NCBI GenBank assembly: GCA_002422945.1
Contig: DITW01000091.1
Location: 1 to 63,884, forward strand
Reading direction: 5' to 3'
Source of the DNA: Sphingomonadales bacterium UBA6174
GTDB lineage: Bacteria > Pseudomonadota > Alphaproteobacteria > Sphingomonadales > Sphingomonadaceae
DNA: 63,884 nucleotides
The notes beneath the pieces were generated by a model. The model searched no databases, was not told the DNA's origin, and saw nothing but the letters and a program-made list of their open reading frames with translations. Below, in pieces: positions 8,418 to 18,020 of the stretch (position 1 is its first letter; each line of letters begins with the position of its first letter). The translations under genes were made by a program, and so were the position numbers.

Positions 8418-9097
8418 GGCAGGGCCTTGTAAATGGTGGGATCGGCCACGCCCGCATCGACGAAACCCTGATGACGCAACCGGCAGCTATCGCAATGGCC
8501 GCAATGCATACCTTCCGGCGTCGGATCATAGCAGGACCAGCTCAACCCCAGATCTAGACCCAGCCTTGTGCCTTCGCGCACAATCTCGGCCTTGCCCAGA
8601 TGTAGCAACGGCGCATGGACCGTGAAACGATCCCCCTCGACCCCCGCCTTGGTCGCGATATTCGCAAGATTTTCGAACGCCTCGACAAAGGCCGGGCGAC
8701 AATCGGGATAGCCGGAATAATCGAGCGCGTTGACCCCGATAAACAAATCCCGCGCGCCCGCCGCCTCGGCCCAGCCAAGGCACAAGGACAAAAAGATCGT
8801 ATTGCGCGCAGGGACATAAGTGACGGGGATCGCCCCTTCATCCACGCCCGCTTTCGGCACGTCGATATCCGCTGTCAGCGCCGACCCGCCAAAGCCGCGC
8901 AAATCCATCGGCAAGACGATATGGCGCTCCACCCCCAAATGGGCAGCAACCCGATTGGCCGCCTCCAATTCGCAGGTATGGCGCTGGCCATAAGCGATCG
9001 ACAGCGCGAGCAGATCATAACCCGCCTCCCGCGCCAGCCCGCCAACCACCAGCGAATCAAGTCCGCCAGACAAGAGAATAACCGCCTGTTTGCTCAT
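8414..9097 (-). CDS. queC: 7-cyano-7-deazaguanine synthase
   Basis: 227 residues. QueC turns 7-carboxy-7-deazaguanine into preQ0 with ATP and ammonia. The PP-loop AVILLSGGLDSLV at the N-terminus binds ATP, and the C-terminal CGHCDSCRLRHQGF with an upstream Cys makes the zinc site. The ATG at 9097 begins MSKQAVILLSGG, the normal family start, so an in-frame start twelve codons upstream is less likely. It is the first gene of the queC-queE operon. Confidence 0.95.
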   Translation of the reverse strand: MSKQAVILLSGGLDSLVVGGLAREAGYDLLALSIAYGQRHTCELEAANRVAAHLGVERHIVLPMDLRGFGGSALTADIDVPKAGVDEGAIPVTYVPARNTIFLSLCLGWAEAAGARDLFIGVNALDYSGYPDCRPAFVEAFENLANIATKAGVEGDRFTVHAPLLHLGKAEIVREGTRLGLDLGLSWSCYDPTPEGMHCGHCDSCRLRHQGFVDAGVADPTIYKALP

Positions 9098-9160
9098 ATC
9101 GCGCCCGCTATACCGGTGCGGCGTAGAGCGCAAGTTTTGGGGAAGTGTACCTCCCTCTCC

Positions 9161-9937
9161 TCAATGCCCGCAGGCAAGCGCCTCCAACACATCTTCCAGC
9201 CGCGCCGGATCGCCCAAGGCGATGACATCGCCGTCACTATCGGCGGTCAGTGGGTGGCCGTTCCAATCGCACATCATCCCGCCCGCGCCTTCGACCACCG
9301 GGACCAATGCCGCAATGTCATAAAGCTTGAGGCCCGATTCGACGACCAGGTCGACATGGCCGGTCGCCAGCAGCGCGTAATTATAGCAATCCCCGCCCCA
9401 GACCGTATCGCGGCAGCCCCGCGCCATTTGCGAGAAATGTTCGGCCTTGTGCGGGCTGAAATATTGCGGGCCGGTGCTGGCGAGAATCGCGTCCTCCAGC
9501 GCACGACAGCGGCGGCTGTTCACCGGCTGGCCGTTCAGCAGCGTCGGCTTGCCCATCTGGCCGACCCAGCGCTCGCCCGAAATCGGCTGATCGATCACGC
9601 CCAGCACCGGCCAGCCTTCCTGCATCAACGCCACCAACGTACCGAAAATCGGGCGGCCCGCGATAAAGCTGCGGGTCCCATCAATCGGATCGAGCACCCA
9701 GACCCTGCCCGATGTCCCCGGCTTTTCACCGAATTCCTCGCCAATAATGCCGTCATTCGGGCGCTCGCGCTCGATAATCGCGCGCATCGCCAGTTCGGCA
9801 GCGCGGTCGGCCTCGGTCACGGGCGAGGCGTCGTCCTTATTTTCCTGCGTAAATGGGGCGCGGAAAAATGGGCGAATCGCATTACCGGCGGCATCGGCAA
9901 GTTGACGGGCAAGATCGGCGTCTTGATCAGGGCGCAT
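9161..9937 (-). CDS. hisN: Histidinol-phosphatase, inositol monophosphatase type
   Basis: 258 residues of the IMPase superfamily. The metal site is visible as EEFGE and VLDPIDGTRSFIAGRP, and the C-terminal half has VWGGDCYNYALLATGHVDLVVE, where the substrate-binding aspartate sits. In alphaproteobacteria this type serves as histidinol-phosphatase, the step before hisD in histidine synthesis; inositol- or other phosphomonoesterase activity is the alternative. The ATG at 9937 (MRPDQDADLARQLADAAG) is chosen because upstream in-frame codons run into the divergent glnE. The two starts are 52 bases apart. Confidence 0.88.
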   Translation of the reverse strand: MRPDQDADLARQLADAAGNAIRPFFRAPFTQENKDDASPVTEADRAAELAMRAIIERERPNDGIIGEEFGEKPGTSGRVWVLDPIDGTRSFIAGRPIFGTLVALMQEGWPVLGVIDQPISGERWVGQMGKPTLLNGQPVNSRRCRALEDAILASTGPQYFSPHKAEHFSQMARGCRDTVWGGDCYNYALLATGHVDLVVESGLKLYDIAALVPVVEGAGGMMCDWNGHPLTADSDGDVIALGDPARLEDVLEALACGH

Positions 9938-9988
9938 AAGAAGTGAAAGCCTGTTCTTATTGGAAATGAATTGCGCTAAGCCATAGCC

Positions 9989-12691
9989 ATGACCGCCGAT
10001 ATTGCCAACGCGCTTCAGCGTGCAAACGCTCATTCGCCCTTCCTGCGCCGCCTGATCGAAAAACAGCCTGAGGTCGTGGACCATTTGGCGGGCGGCGATA
10101 TTTGGGGGGCGCTGTCCCTTGGCCGCGAAAAGGCGCTAGCGATTGAGGATGTGGGCATCTCGCTCCGCCGCGAACGCGATGCCGTCGCCTTATGCACCGC
10201 GATTGGCGATCTGGCGGGGGTGTTAAGCTTTGAAGAGATCACCCATGCCCTGTCTGATTTTGCCGATCGCGCGCTCGACAAGGCGCTGAATCAGGCCTTT
10301 CATGAACGCACGCCGGGAGAGACGCCGCGCGGCTTTGCCATCATCGGCCTTGGCAAGCATGGCAGTCGCGAGCTGAATTATTCATCCGATATCGATCCGA
10401 TTTTCCTGTTCGACCCCAACACCCTGCCGCGCCGCGAACGCGATGAGCCGGTCGAGGCCGCCGTGCGCCTCGGCAAAAGGGTGATTGATCTGCTCCAGAC
10501 CCGCACCGCCGACGGCTATGCCTTTCGCGTCGATCTGCGCCTGCGCCCCTCGCCAGAGGCGACACCGATTGCCCTGCCGGTCGAATCCGCGATCAATTAT
10601 TATGAATCAATGGCCCTGCCTTGGGAACGCGCGGCGTTCATCCGCTCGCGCCCGGCGGCGGGGGATACACAACTCGGCCAATATTTTCTCGATCAACTGC
10701 GCCCGTTCGTCTGGCGGCGCTCGCTTGATTTCGGGGCGATCAACGAAATTCGGGGCATTTCCCGGCGCATCCGCGATCATTATGCACAGGGTCAAGCCTT
10801 TGGCCCCGGCTATGATCTCAAACGCGGGCGCGGCGGGATTCGCGAATGCGAATTTTTCGCCCAGATCCACCAGATGATCCACGGCGGACGCGACCCCGTG
10901 CTCCGCACCCCGGCGACGCTCGATGCTTTGAACGCACTGGCGACACATGGCCGGATCGGCGCGGATGAGGCCGAGACGCTCGCCAATGCCTATGTCTATT
11001 ACCGCCAGATCGAACACCGGCTGCAAATGGTGGACGACCGCCAGACCCACAGCCTGCCCGATAATGCGGATGCCATCGACAATGTCGCGCAACTGCATGG
11101 ACTGGCGAATGCGGATGCATTGCTCGCCTCGCTCCGCCCCCATATCGATAAGGTCGGCCATATCTATGACAGCTTGAGCGATGACGGGAACACCGGCTTT
11201 ACGCAGGACCCCGAACTGATGCTGGAACGCTGCACGGCCTTGGGCTTTCCCGATCCTGCGGCGACGAGCGCGCGCATCACCAGTTGGCGCACCGACCGGG
11301 TGCGTTGTCTGCGTACCCCGGCGGCGCGTGAGGCATTTGAGGCGATGCTGCCGAACCTCTTGGCCGCCCTTGGTAAGGCCCCTGATCCGACCAGTGCGGT
11401 CAATCGCTTCGATAATCTGCTGACCCGCATCCCGACCGGGATCAACCTGTTCCGTCTGTTGGAGGCCCGCCCCGCGCTCGCCACCCTGTTGGCGAATATT
11501 CTCGGCCTTGCCCCCGCGCTGGCCGAAGATCTGGCGCGGCGTCCGGCGTTGCTGGAAGGGCTGATCGATGCCCGCGCCTTTGAGCCGACCGCCCCCATCG
11601 CCGATCTCATCGCCAAATTGCGTGACAGCGGCGAAAAGGACGAGGATTATCAGCAATTGCTCGACCGCGTCCGCCAACAGGTCGGGGACGAACGCTTCGC
11701 CTTGGGCGTGCAATTGGTCGAAGGCACGTCCGACCCGATGGACGTGGCGCAAGGATATAGCCGGATCGCCGAGGCCGCGTTGCAGGTGCTGACCGATGCG
11801 ACCATCGCTGAATTCGAGATAACACATGGCAAGGTCGCAGGCGGCGAACTGGTCATTCTGGCGCTTGGACGGCTGGGTGGCGGGGCGCTGACCCATGCCT
11901 CCGACCTTGATCTTGTATTCCTCTTCACCGGCAACCACGCGACCGAATCCGATGGCCGCAAGCCCTTGGGCGCAACGCAATATTTCAACCGCCTGTCGCA
12001 ACGCATTATCGCCGCGATGAGCGTGGCAACGGCGGCTGGCGCCTTATATGAGGTCGATACAAGGCTGCGCCCCAATGGCGCGCAGGGATTATTGGCCGTC
12101 AATTTCGAGAGCTTTGAAACATATCAACTGCATCAGGCCTGGACATGGGAGCATATGGCCCTGACCCGCGCCCGCATTGTATATGGCTCCCTTGATGCCC
12201 GCGCGGCCTTGCAAGCCATCGTGGACAATGCGCTCCATCTGGCCCGCGACCCCGCCAAATTGCTGGCCGATATCGTCAAGATGCGGCGCGACATGGCCAA
12301 GCACAAACCACCCAAGGGCGATCTTGATGTCAAGCTGGCGGACGGCGGGCTAGTCGATCTCGAATTCACGCTGCATCTGCTGCAACTGACGCATCGCATC
12401 GGCCTGTCGCCGGTACTGGGTCGGGCCGTGGCGGCATTGGTCGAGGCCAAGATGCTGCCCGCCAATATTATCGAGGCACATCGCCTGTTAGGCCGGATGC
12501 TCGTCACATTGCGGCTGATCGCGCCCGACAGCCAGAATGTGCCGGAGGCCGCCAAGCCGGTCGTTGCCCATGCCTGTGGCCGCGCGAATTGGGAGAGCCT
12601 GCTTGCCGATTACACCTCGGCACGCCACAGCATCGCGACCCTCTGGCATGGATTTGCAGATCAACACCCTCCGGAACAGGAAACGACATAA
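9989..12691 (+). CDS. glnE: Bifunctional glutamine synthetase adenylyltransferase/deadenylylase
   Basis: 900 residues, a normal size. GlnE attaches AMP to glutamine synthetase and removes it under PII control. Both nucleotidyltransferase domains are intact: the N-terminal deadenylylase with GLGKHGSRELNYSSDID (Asp134 and Asp136) and the C-terminal adenylyltransferase with ALGRLGGGALTHASDLD (Asp639 and Asp641). The ATG at 9989 is near the divergent hisN start. Its TAA overlaps the ATG of the following peroxiredoxin by one base (TAATG), implying coupled translation. Confidence 0.96.
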   Translation: MTADIANALQRANAHSPFLRRLIEKQPEVVDHLAGGDIWGALSLGREKALAIEDVGISLRRERDAVALCTAIGDLAGVLSFEEITHALSDFADRALDKALNQAFHERTPGETPRGFAIIGLGKHGSRELNYSSDIDPIFLFDPNTLPRRERDEPVEAAVRLGKRVIDLLQTRTADGYAFRVDLRLRPSPEATPIALPVESAINYYESMALPWERAAFIRSRPAAGDTQLGQYFLDQLRPFVWRRSLDFGAINEIRGISRRIRDHYAQGQAFGPGYDLKRGRGGIRECEFFAQIHQMIHGGRDPVLRTPATLDALNALATHGRIGADEAETLANAYVYYRQIEHRLQMVDDRQTHSLPDNADAIDNVAQLHGLANADALLASLRPHIDKVGHIYDSLSDDGNTGFTQDPELMLERCTALGFPDPAATSARITSWRTDRVRCLRTPAAREAFEAMLPNLLAALGKAPDPTSAVNRFDNLLTRIPTGINLFRLLEARPALATLLANILGLAPALAEDLARRPALLEGLIDARAFEPTAPIADLIAKLRDSGEKDEDYQQLLDRVRQQVGDERFALGVQLVEGTSDPMDVAQGYSRIAEAALQVLTDATIAEFEITHGKVAGGELVILALGRLGGGALTHASDLDLVFLFTGNHATESDGRKPLGATQYFNRLSQRIIAAMSVATAAGALYEVDTRLRPNGAQGLLAVNFESFETYQLHQAWTWEHMALTRARIVYGSLDARAALQAIVDNALHLARDPAKLLADIVKMRRDMAKHKPPKGDLDVKLADGGLVDLEFTLHLLQLTHRIGLSPVLGRAVAALVEAKMLPANIIEAHRLLGRMLVTLRLIAPDSQNVPEAAKPVVAHACGRANWESLLADYTSARHSIATLWHGFADQHPPEQETT

Positions 12692-13155
12692 TGGCGGATA
12701 TTGGCGAAATGGCCCCCGATGTAGCGATGACCACTATGGAGGGCGGCAGTTGGCGGCCTGTGGATGCCAAGGGCCGCAAATTGGTCGTCTATTTCTATCC
12801 CAAGGACGATACCCCCGGCTGCACGACCGAGGCCAAGGACTTTTCAGTGCTGGCAGATGCGTTTGCGGCGGCAGATGTGCTGGTCGTCGGCGTCTCCAAG
12901 GACCCGCCCGCCAAACATGCGAAATTCACAGCCAAGCATGAACTGAAAATTCAACTCGTCTCCGATATGGATGGCGATGTCTGCGATGCATGGGGGACAT
13001 GGATCGAAAAGTCGCTTTATGGCCGCCAATATATGGGCATTGATCGCGCTACGTTCCTGATCGACCGCGATGGGCGGATCCATCAGGTCTGGCGCAAGGT
13101 CAAGGTCAAGGGCCATGCCGAGATCGTGCTGGAGGCTGCCAAGGCGCTTGGCTAA
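12691..13155 (+). CDS. bcp: Thiol peroxidase of the BCP/PrxQ type
   Basis: 154 residues, the length of the BCP family. The peroxidatic cysteine is Cys44 in YPKDDTPGCTTEAKDF, with the usual PxxxTxxC environment. BCP reduces hydrogen peroxide and organic hydroperoxides with thioredoxin. The resolving cysteine found five residues later in E. coli BCP is absent here (Lys at that position), so this may be a one-Cys type or use the later Cys in DGDVCDAWG. It is coupled to glnE through a one-base overlap and followed by a strong hairpin. Confidence 0.92.
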   Translation: MADIGEMAPDVAMTTMEGGSWRPVDAKGRKLVVYFYPKDDTPGCTTEAKDFSVLADAFAAADVLVVGVSKDPPAKHAKFTAKHELKIQLVSDMDGDVCDAWGTWIEKSLYGRQYMGIDRATFLIDRDGRIHQVWRKVKVKGHAEIVLEAAKALG

Positions 13156-13168
13156 CCCGTCTCAACTG

Positions 13169-13208
13169 CCGCCCGATCCGCGCTGATTACCCCGCGCGGG
13201 TCGGGCGG
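13169..13208 (+). terminator. Hairpin terminator after glnE-bcp
   Basis: A 15-bp stem (13169-13183 with 13194-13208, one G-U pair) around a 10-base loop begins 14 bases after the bcp stop. There is no T run after it, so termination would depend on the stem alone or on Rho. Confidence 0.6.
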
Positions 13209-13514
13209 AACAGGCGAAAACTGACGCCCGTCAGATATCGGAAAACCCTGTTTGAACAATGCGTCGGGCGGTCGATCCGGGATGCGCAAACGCCTCCATT
13301 CAACGACTCAACGCATCGACGACCCGTTCTATCCCGCGATTATGAACCAAGGCTTGCCGTGCGTCCGGGATCAATACATGACGACACATCGTTTAATTCG
13401 ATCCGATTCGGTGTCGATATAGACGGTGGCTTTAGAATGTTTCGAACCGGCACAAGGATTTCAGTCCATGCCTGCAATCGAACATTCGCCGGTGTCGCAA
13501 CATAGGGTCGCCAT
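13209..13514. other. Intergenic region before the second M23 gene
   Basis: About 300 bases between the bcp hairpin and the next gene. I find no credible gene. The stretch 13380-13500 is somewhat AT-richer and is the likely promoter area for the peptidase gene. Confidence 0.4.
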
Positions 13515-14261
13515 ATGATGAACTGCAACGGGATCAAGACTGTGTCGTCTCGCCTGCGCCTTTGGGGTCGCAAGCAGATGAACATTGCCGCCCAGATCAG
13601 TTTTGCCGCCCTTGCCACGCTTTGCGTCACCTCAATCAATCTCTCAACCGCCAACGCCGCGAGCGCGCCTGCCGCTTATAATGGCCCAGCCGTCGGCGGT
13701 CCGTTCGAAGCGATCACCGGTCGCGCCGATCCCGCGTTCAAGGCCTTGTTCCAATCATGGAAGAAGCTGGACCAGATCGAAACCGGCGTCATCGCCATTC
13801 CCTCGTCCAAGCCGGTCAAGTCGATGGTCCTGACTTCCAGCTTTGGCGTGCGGGCAGACCCGTTCAAGGGTGGCCGCGCCATGCATGCAGGGCTAGATAT
13901 TTCCGGCCCGATTGGCACCCCGATCTATGCCACTGCCGATGGTATTGTTGGCCGCGCCCAATGGGCCAATGGCTATGGCAATCTTATCGAGCTTGAACAT
14001 GGCAAGGGCATCCAGACCCGTTTCGGCCATTTATCGAAAATTCTCGTGCAGCCGATGACCCGCGTCAAGCGTGGCGATCTGATTGCGCTAATGGGGTCGA
14101 CGGGCCGTTCCACCGGCAGCCACCTCCATTATGAAGTGCGGATCGACGGTCGCGCCGTAAACCCGCTACCGTTCCTGCAATCCACTGATTATTTGATGAA
14201 CATTCAGGCGCATGCCGCCGATTCAGTGCCCGGCGTTGCCCTTGGTGGGCCTAAGCGTTAA
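13515..14261 (+). CDS. Secreted M23 (LytM) family metallopeptidase
   Basis: 248 residues. Near the N-terminus is a hydrophobic export segment (FAALATLCVTSINLSTANA) ending in a likely signal peptidase site. The M23 domain has FGVRADPF, MHAGLDISGPIGTPIYATADG (zinc His and Asp) and GSHLHYEVRIDG (HxH), so it should be an active peptidoglycan endopeptidase in the periplasm. An internal ATG at 13578 would give a shorter, more standard signal peptide; both starts have a modest purine-rich site ahead. It resembles the peptidase at 6370 in domain type only. Confidence 0.88.
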   Translation: MMNCNGIKTVSSRLRLWGRKQMNIAAQISFAALATLCVTSINLSTANAASAPAAYNGPAVGGPFEAITGRADPAFKALFQSWKKLDQIETGVIAIPSSKPVKSMVLTSSFGVRADPFKGGRAMHAGLDISGPIGTPIYATADGIVGRAQWANGYGNLIELEHGKGIQTRFGHLSKILVQPMTRVKRGDLIALMGSTGRSTGSHLHYEVRIDGRAVNPLPFLQSTDYLMNIQAHAADSVPGVALGGPKR

Positions 14262-14418
14262 TTAGGCAATACGCTGGGTAAAGACGCCCAAAAGCCCTTT
14301 TCTGGCCGCATCCTCCCCCGAAACAATAGATATAATCGACTGCTACACCTCAGCGGGTGTTTACCTCGGCGCAGGGCCGGGTTAGCACCAGAACAAACCG
14401 GTTCGAGGAGTAGCAATA

Positions 14419-16332
14419 GTGACCATCGCGCGATGGATTTGGCGTATCTTGATGGGTATCAAGAATCTGCTCGTCTTATTGTTCCTCTTGTTATTTTTCG
14501 GCCTTCTATATGCTGTGCTGAGCATGACCCCCACGCCCGTCATCCCATCAGAGGGCGCACTGGTTCTCGACCTTGACGGCGCGATTGTCGAACAGCCAAG
14601 CGGCACCAGCCCTGCCGCCTTGCTAAGTGGTGATGCGGATCGATTGTCCCATGAAATCCGGTTGCGCGACGTCGTTCATGCGCTGACCACCGCCGCGACC
14701 GACAAACGGGTCAAGGCGGTCGCGCTCGACCTTGATGGATTTCTCGGCGCACAGCCGGCGGCACTGTCGGAGATCACGACCGCGCTCGATCGCGTCCGCG
14801 CCAATGGCAAGCCGGTTATCGCCTTCGCCACGGCCTATGCCGATGACAGCTATCGCCTTGCCGCCCATGCGACCGAGGCATGGCTCGACCCCTTGGGCGC
14901 GGTGGTCATCACCGGGCCGGGTGGACAGCAACTTTATTATCGCGGCCTGATGGACAAATTAGGGATCGAAGCCCGCGTCTATCGGGTCGGCACCTATAAG
15001 GCCGCAGTCGAGCCTTATACCCGCAATGATTCATCGCCAGAGGCCCGCGCAGCCGCACAGGCATTGGCGAACGGCCTTTGGCAGGACTGGCAGAAAGACG
15101 TGCGCGAGGGACGGCCCAAGGCCCGTGCCATCAATTATGTCAGCGAAATGGCAGCAGCGCTGCGCACAAAGGGCGGCGACCTTGCCAGCCTCGCGCAGCG
15201 TTATGCACTGGTAGATCGCATCGGCGACCGCACCGCATGGAACCAGCGCATGGTTGAATTGGTCGGCGCGGACAATGCCGCGCATCAAGATCAATCCCAG
15301 CCCCCGTTCAAGGCCATTCCCCTCGATAATTGGATCGCTGCGCATCAGGAAAATCACGACCATGGCGACATCGGCGTGGTCACGGTCGCCGGCACCATCA
15401 TCGATGGCGAGTCAGGCCCCGGCAGCGCGGCAGGCAATACCATCGCCGCATTGATCCGCGACGCCATAACCAAGGGCAGGATCAAGGCGCTGGTCGTCCG
15501 GATCGACAGTCCCGGCGGCTCAGTCCTCGCCTCGGAACAGATTCGCCGCGCCTTGGCCGAAGCAAAGGCGCGTAAAATCCCGATCATCGCGTCGATGGGC
15601 GGGGTGGCGGCATCCGGCGGCTATTGGGTCGCGACCGCCGCCGATCAGATCATCGCCGATCCGGGGACGATTACCGGCTCTATCGGTGTATTCGGCATCT
15701 TCCCGACGTTCGAAGGCGCAATGAACAAGCTCGGCCTTCATGCGGATGGCGTGAAAACTACGCCGTTCAGCGGGGAACCAGATCTCTATCATGGGCCGTC
15801 CAACGATATGAGCACGATCATCCAATCGGGTGTCGAGGATATTTATCGCCGCTTTGTCGGGCTGGTGGCCACGTCGCGCCATATGACGCCCGCCCGAGTC
15901 GATCAGATCGCGCAGGGGCGCGTCTGGTCAGGCAGCAGCGCGCGACAATTGGGGCTGGTCGATCATTTCGGCACGCTGGACGATGCCATTATAGCCGCCG
16001 CCAAGGCCGCCCAAATCGACCCGGCAGCGGTGAAACTCAACTTCCTCGAACCGCAGCGGTCATGGCTCGATGAACTGGCCAGTGCCGGTTTTGCCGACGC
16101 CCGAGATGGGCAAGCGGGGCAGCGTGCCGGGGCAGGCGATATCTGGACGCGGATCGCTGGGCGCCCCTCCTTGTTGCTGGCGCGTGCCGCTGATGATGCC
16201 CAGTTCATTCTCAACGGTCCCGCCATGCAGGTCCGTTGCCTCGAATGCGACATGGCCGCACGGCCAATTTCTCCAATAACGGCAGATCGTCGCGCCGCCG
16301 GTCTCGCTTCCCTCTTGCTCCGGAACCAATGA
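14419..16332 (+). CDS. sppA: Signal peptide peptidase SppA, 67K type
   Basis: 637 residues. SppA is a membrane-anchored serine protease that digests leftover signal peptides. One membrane segment lies near the N-terminus (LLVLLFLLLFFGLLYAVL). Two homologous S49 domains follow: the first supplies the catalytic lysine (Lys194 in VGTYKAAVEPY) and the second the serine (Ser399 in GGVAASGGYWVA), as in E. coli SppA. The start is a GTG at 14419 with GAGGAG eight bases upstream. Its TGA overlaps the next gene's ATG. Confidence 0.95.
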   Translation: MTIARWIWRILMGIKNLLVLLFLLLFFGLLYAVLSMTPTPVIPSEGALVLDLDGAIVEQPSGTSPAALLSGDADRLSHEIRLRDVVHALTTAATDKRVKAVALDLDGFLGAQPAALSEITTALDRVRANGKPVIAFATAYADDSYRLAAHATEAWLDPLGAVVITGPGGQQLYYRGLMDKLGIEARVYRVGTYKAAVEPYTRNDSSPEARAAAQALANGLWQDWQKDVREGRPKARAINYVSEMAAALRTKGGDLASLAQRYALVDRIGDRTAWNQRMVELVGADNAAHQDQSQPPFKAIPLDNWIAAHQENHDHGDIGVVTVAGTIIDGESGPGSAAGNTIAALIRDAITKGRIKALVVRIDSPGGSVLASEQIRRALAEAKARKIPIIASMGGVAASGGYWVATAADQIIADPGTITGSIGVFGIFPTFEGAMNKLGLHADGVKTTPFSGEPDLYHGPSNDMSTIIQSGVEDIYRRFVGLVATSRHMTPARVDQIAQGRVWSGSSARQLGLVDHFGTLDDAIIAAAKAAQIDPAAVKLNFLEPQRSWLDELASAGFADARDGQAGQRAGAGDIWTRIAGRPSLLLARAADDAQFILNGPAMQVRCLECDMAARPISPITADRRAAGLASLLLRNQ

Positions 16333-16895
16333 TGCTCCAGTTGCGCGCCGCGACCCCCGATGATGCCGAAGACATTGCGGGTATTTACGCCCCTTATGTC
16401 GTCACTTCCGCCGTCACGTTCGAATCGACACCGCCCACCATCAAGGAGATGCGCAAGCGGATCGCCGATGGGCTGGAAATGTATCCTTGGATCGTCATTT
16501 GTGACGATGAAGTGCCGGATGTCGTGCTCGGCTTTGCCTATGCCACCGCGTTCCGGCCACGTCCGGCCTATCGCTTCACCGTGTCCACGGCAGTCTATAT
16601 TGCCGGTCAATCGCATCGTCAGGGATTGGGCCATATTCTGTATGAATGCCTGCTCGATACGCTGCATGAACAGGGGTTCGTCAACGCGATCGCCGCTATT
16701 CCCCTGCCGAATGAAACCGGGATCGACCTCCATGAATCCGTCGGCTTTCAAAGGGCGGGCGTATATCGTCAGGTCGGGTTCAAACTCGGCGAATGGCATG
16801 ATGTCGGCCTATGGCAAAAGACGCTCGCCGCTGCCGCAGACGTGCCGGAAGAGCCAAAGCCCTTCCCGCAAACAGGCGTGATCACCAACAGGTAA
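16329..16895 (+). CDS. GNAT N-acetyltransferase, phosphinothricin acetyltransferase-like
   Basis: 188 residues. The sequence LRAATPDDAEDIAGIYAPYV, TFESTPPTIKEM, GFAYATAFRPRPAYRFTVSTAVYI and GFQRAGVYRQVGFKLGEWHDV follows the Pat/YncA branch of GNAT proteins, which acetylate small amines or amino-acid analogues such as methionine sulfoximine. The acetyl-CoA loop (SHRQGLGHIL) is slightly unlike the usual QRGxG/A form. The ATG at 16329 overlaps the sppA stop; an ATG at 16332 is equally possible. The true substrate is unknown. Confidence 0.85.
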   Translation: MMLQLRAATPDDAEDIAGIYAPYVVTSAVTFESTPPTIKEMRKRIADGLEMYPWIVICDDEVPDVVLGFAYATAFRPRPAYRFTVSTAVYIAGQSHRQGLGHILYECLLDTLHEQGFVNAIAAIPLPNETGIDLHESVGFQRAGVYRQVGFKLGEWHDVGLWQKTLAAAADVPEEPKPFPQTGVITNR

Positions 16896-16934
16896 AAATT
16901 GGTGCTCAGCCCCGCTTGATGTACACATCATGCC

Positions 16935-18020
16935 ATGACAGGCAGGGATCATCGCAAGTCCGGACGGGGTGCTACGGGTAACGCCTTATCGGGCCGATTC
17001 AACTTGCCGGAACGCCATGATGAAGGCGATTGGATCGATGCCCGCGACCTGATCGATGGCGAGGCGGCAGCACCGCGCACCGAGGTCACGGTCGAACATC
17101 CCCGCACGATCATCACCCGCAACCAATCGCCCGACATCCCGTTCGACCGCTCGATCAATCCTTATCGCGGTTGCGAACATGGCTGCGTCTATTGCTATGC
17201 CCGGCCCAGCCATGCCTATCTCGACCTGTCGCCCGGTCTCGATTTCGAGACCCGCCTATTCGCCAAGCCCGAGGCCGCGATATTGCTGCGGAAGGAATTG
17301 GCGAAACCGGGCTATCAGGTCCGCCCCATCGCCTTTGGCACAAATACCGATCCCTATCAGCCGGTCGAACGCGACTGGCGCATCACCCGCGATTGTCTGG
17401 AGGTGCTGGCCGCCTGTCGCCACCCCGTCACCATCACCACCAAATCCGACCGCATCCTCCGCGACCTTGATCTGCTGGCCGACATGGCCTCGGCCAATCT
17501 GGCGGCAGTGGCTATTTCCGTCACCACGCTCGATCCCAAGATCGCCCACACGCTGGAACCCCGCGCCCCGCGCCCGGATAAAAGGCTGGCTGCGATCCGG
17601 GCGTTAAGCGATGCGGGCGTGCCGGTATTTGCCTCGATTTCCCCGATCATTCCGGGGATCACCGATCATGAGATCGAGGCCATCCTCGCCGCCGTCGCCA
17701 AGGCCGGGGCAAAGGGCAGCTTCTACATCCCGATCCGCCTGCCGCTTGAAGTGAGCGGCATCTTTCAGGATTGGCTCGATATGCATTTCCCCGACCGCGC
17801 CAGTAAGGTGATGGCGATCATCCGCTCCCTGCGCGACGGGCAGGACAATGATTCGCGCTTTTTCGGGCGGATGCAGGGAAGCGGCGTCTGGGCCGATTTG
17901 ATCCGCACCAGATTCCGCATCGCCAGTCGCCAGCACGGGCTGGACCGCCATGACATCAAGCTGGATTGCAGCCAGTTCGCCGCGCCTCGTCCCGACAGCC
18001 CGCAACTCAGCCTGTTTTGA
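16935..18020 (+). CDS. PA0069-family radical SAM protein
   Basis: 361 residues. The motif RGCEHGCVYCYARPSHAY holds the C-x3-C-x2-C cysteines of a 4Fe-4S radical SAM site, in the arrangement typical of the PA0069 subgroup related to spore photoproduct lyase. Other family marks are the NPYRGCEHGC entry, NTDPYQPVER and ITTKSDRILRD. The biological reaction of the subgroup is not settled. The last 14 bases overlap the end of the convergent LysR gene. Confidence 0.88.
   Translation: MTGRDHRKSGRGATGNALSGRFNLPERHDEGDWIDARDLIDGEAAAPRTEVTVEHPRTIITRNQSPDIPFDRSINPYRGCEHGCVYCYARPSHAYLDLSPGLDFETRLFAKPEAAILLRKELAKPGYQVRPIAFGTNTDPYQPVERDWRITRDCLEVLAACRHPVTITTKSDRILRDLDLLADMASANLAAVAISVTTLDPKIAHTLEPRAPRPDKRLAAIRALSDAGVPVFASISPIIPGITDHEIEAILAAVAKAGAKGSFYIPIRLPLEVSGIFQDWLDMHFPDRASKVMAIIRSLRDGQDNDSRFFGRMQGSGVWADLIRTRFRIASRQHGLDRHDIKLDCSQFAAPRPDSPQLSLF

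Noticed and set aside
8615..9946. 443-codon open frame on the plus strand
   Set aside because: Runs antisense through queC and hisN; no recognisable domain.
10607..12001. 464-codon open frame on the minus strand
   Set aside because: Antisense to glnE, an intact 900-residue gene.
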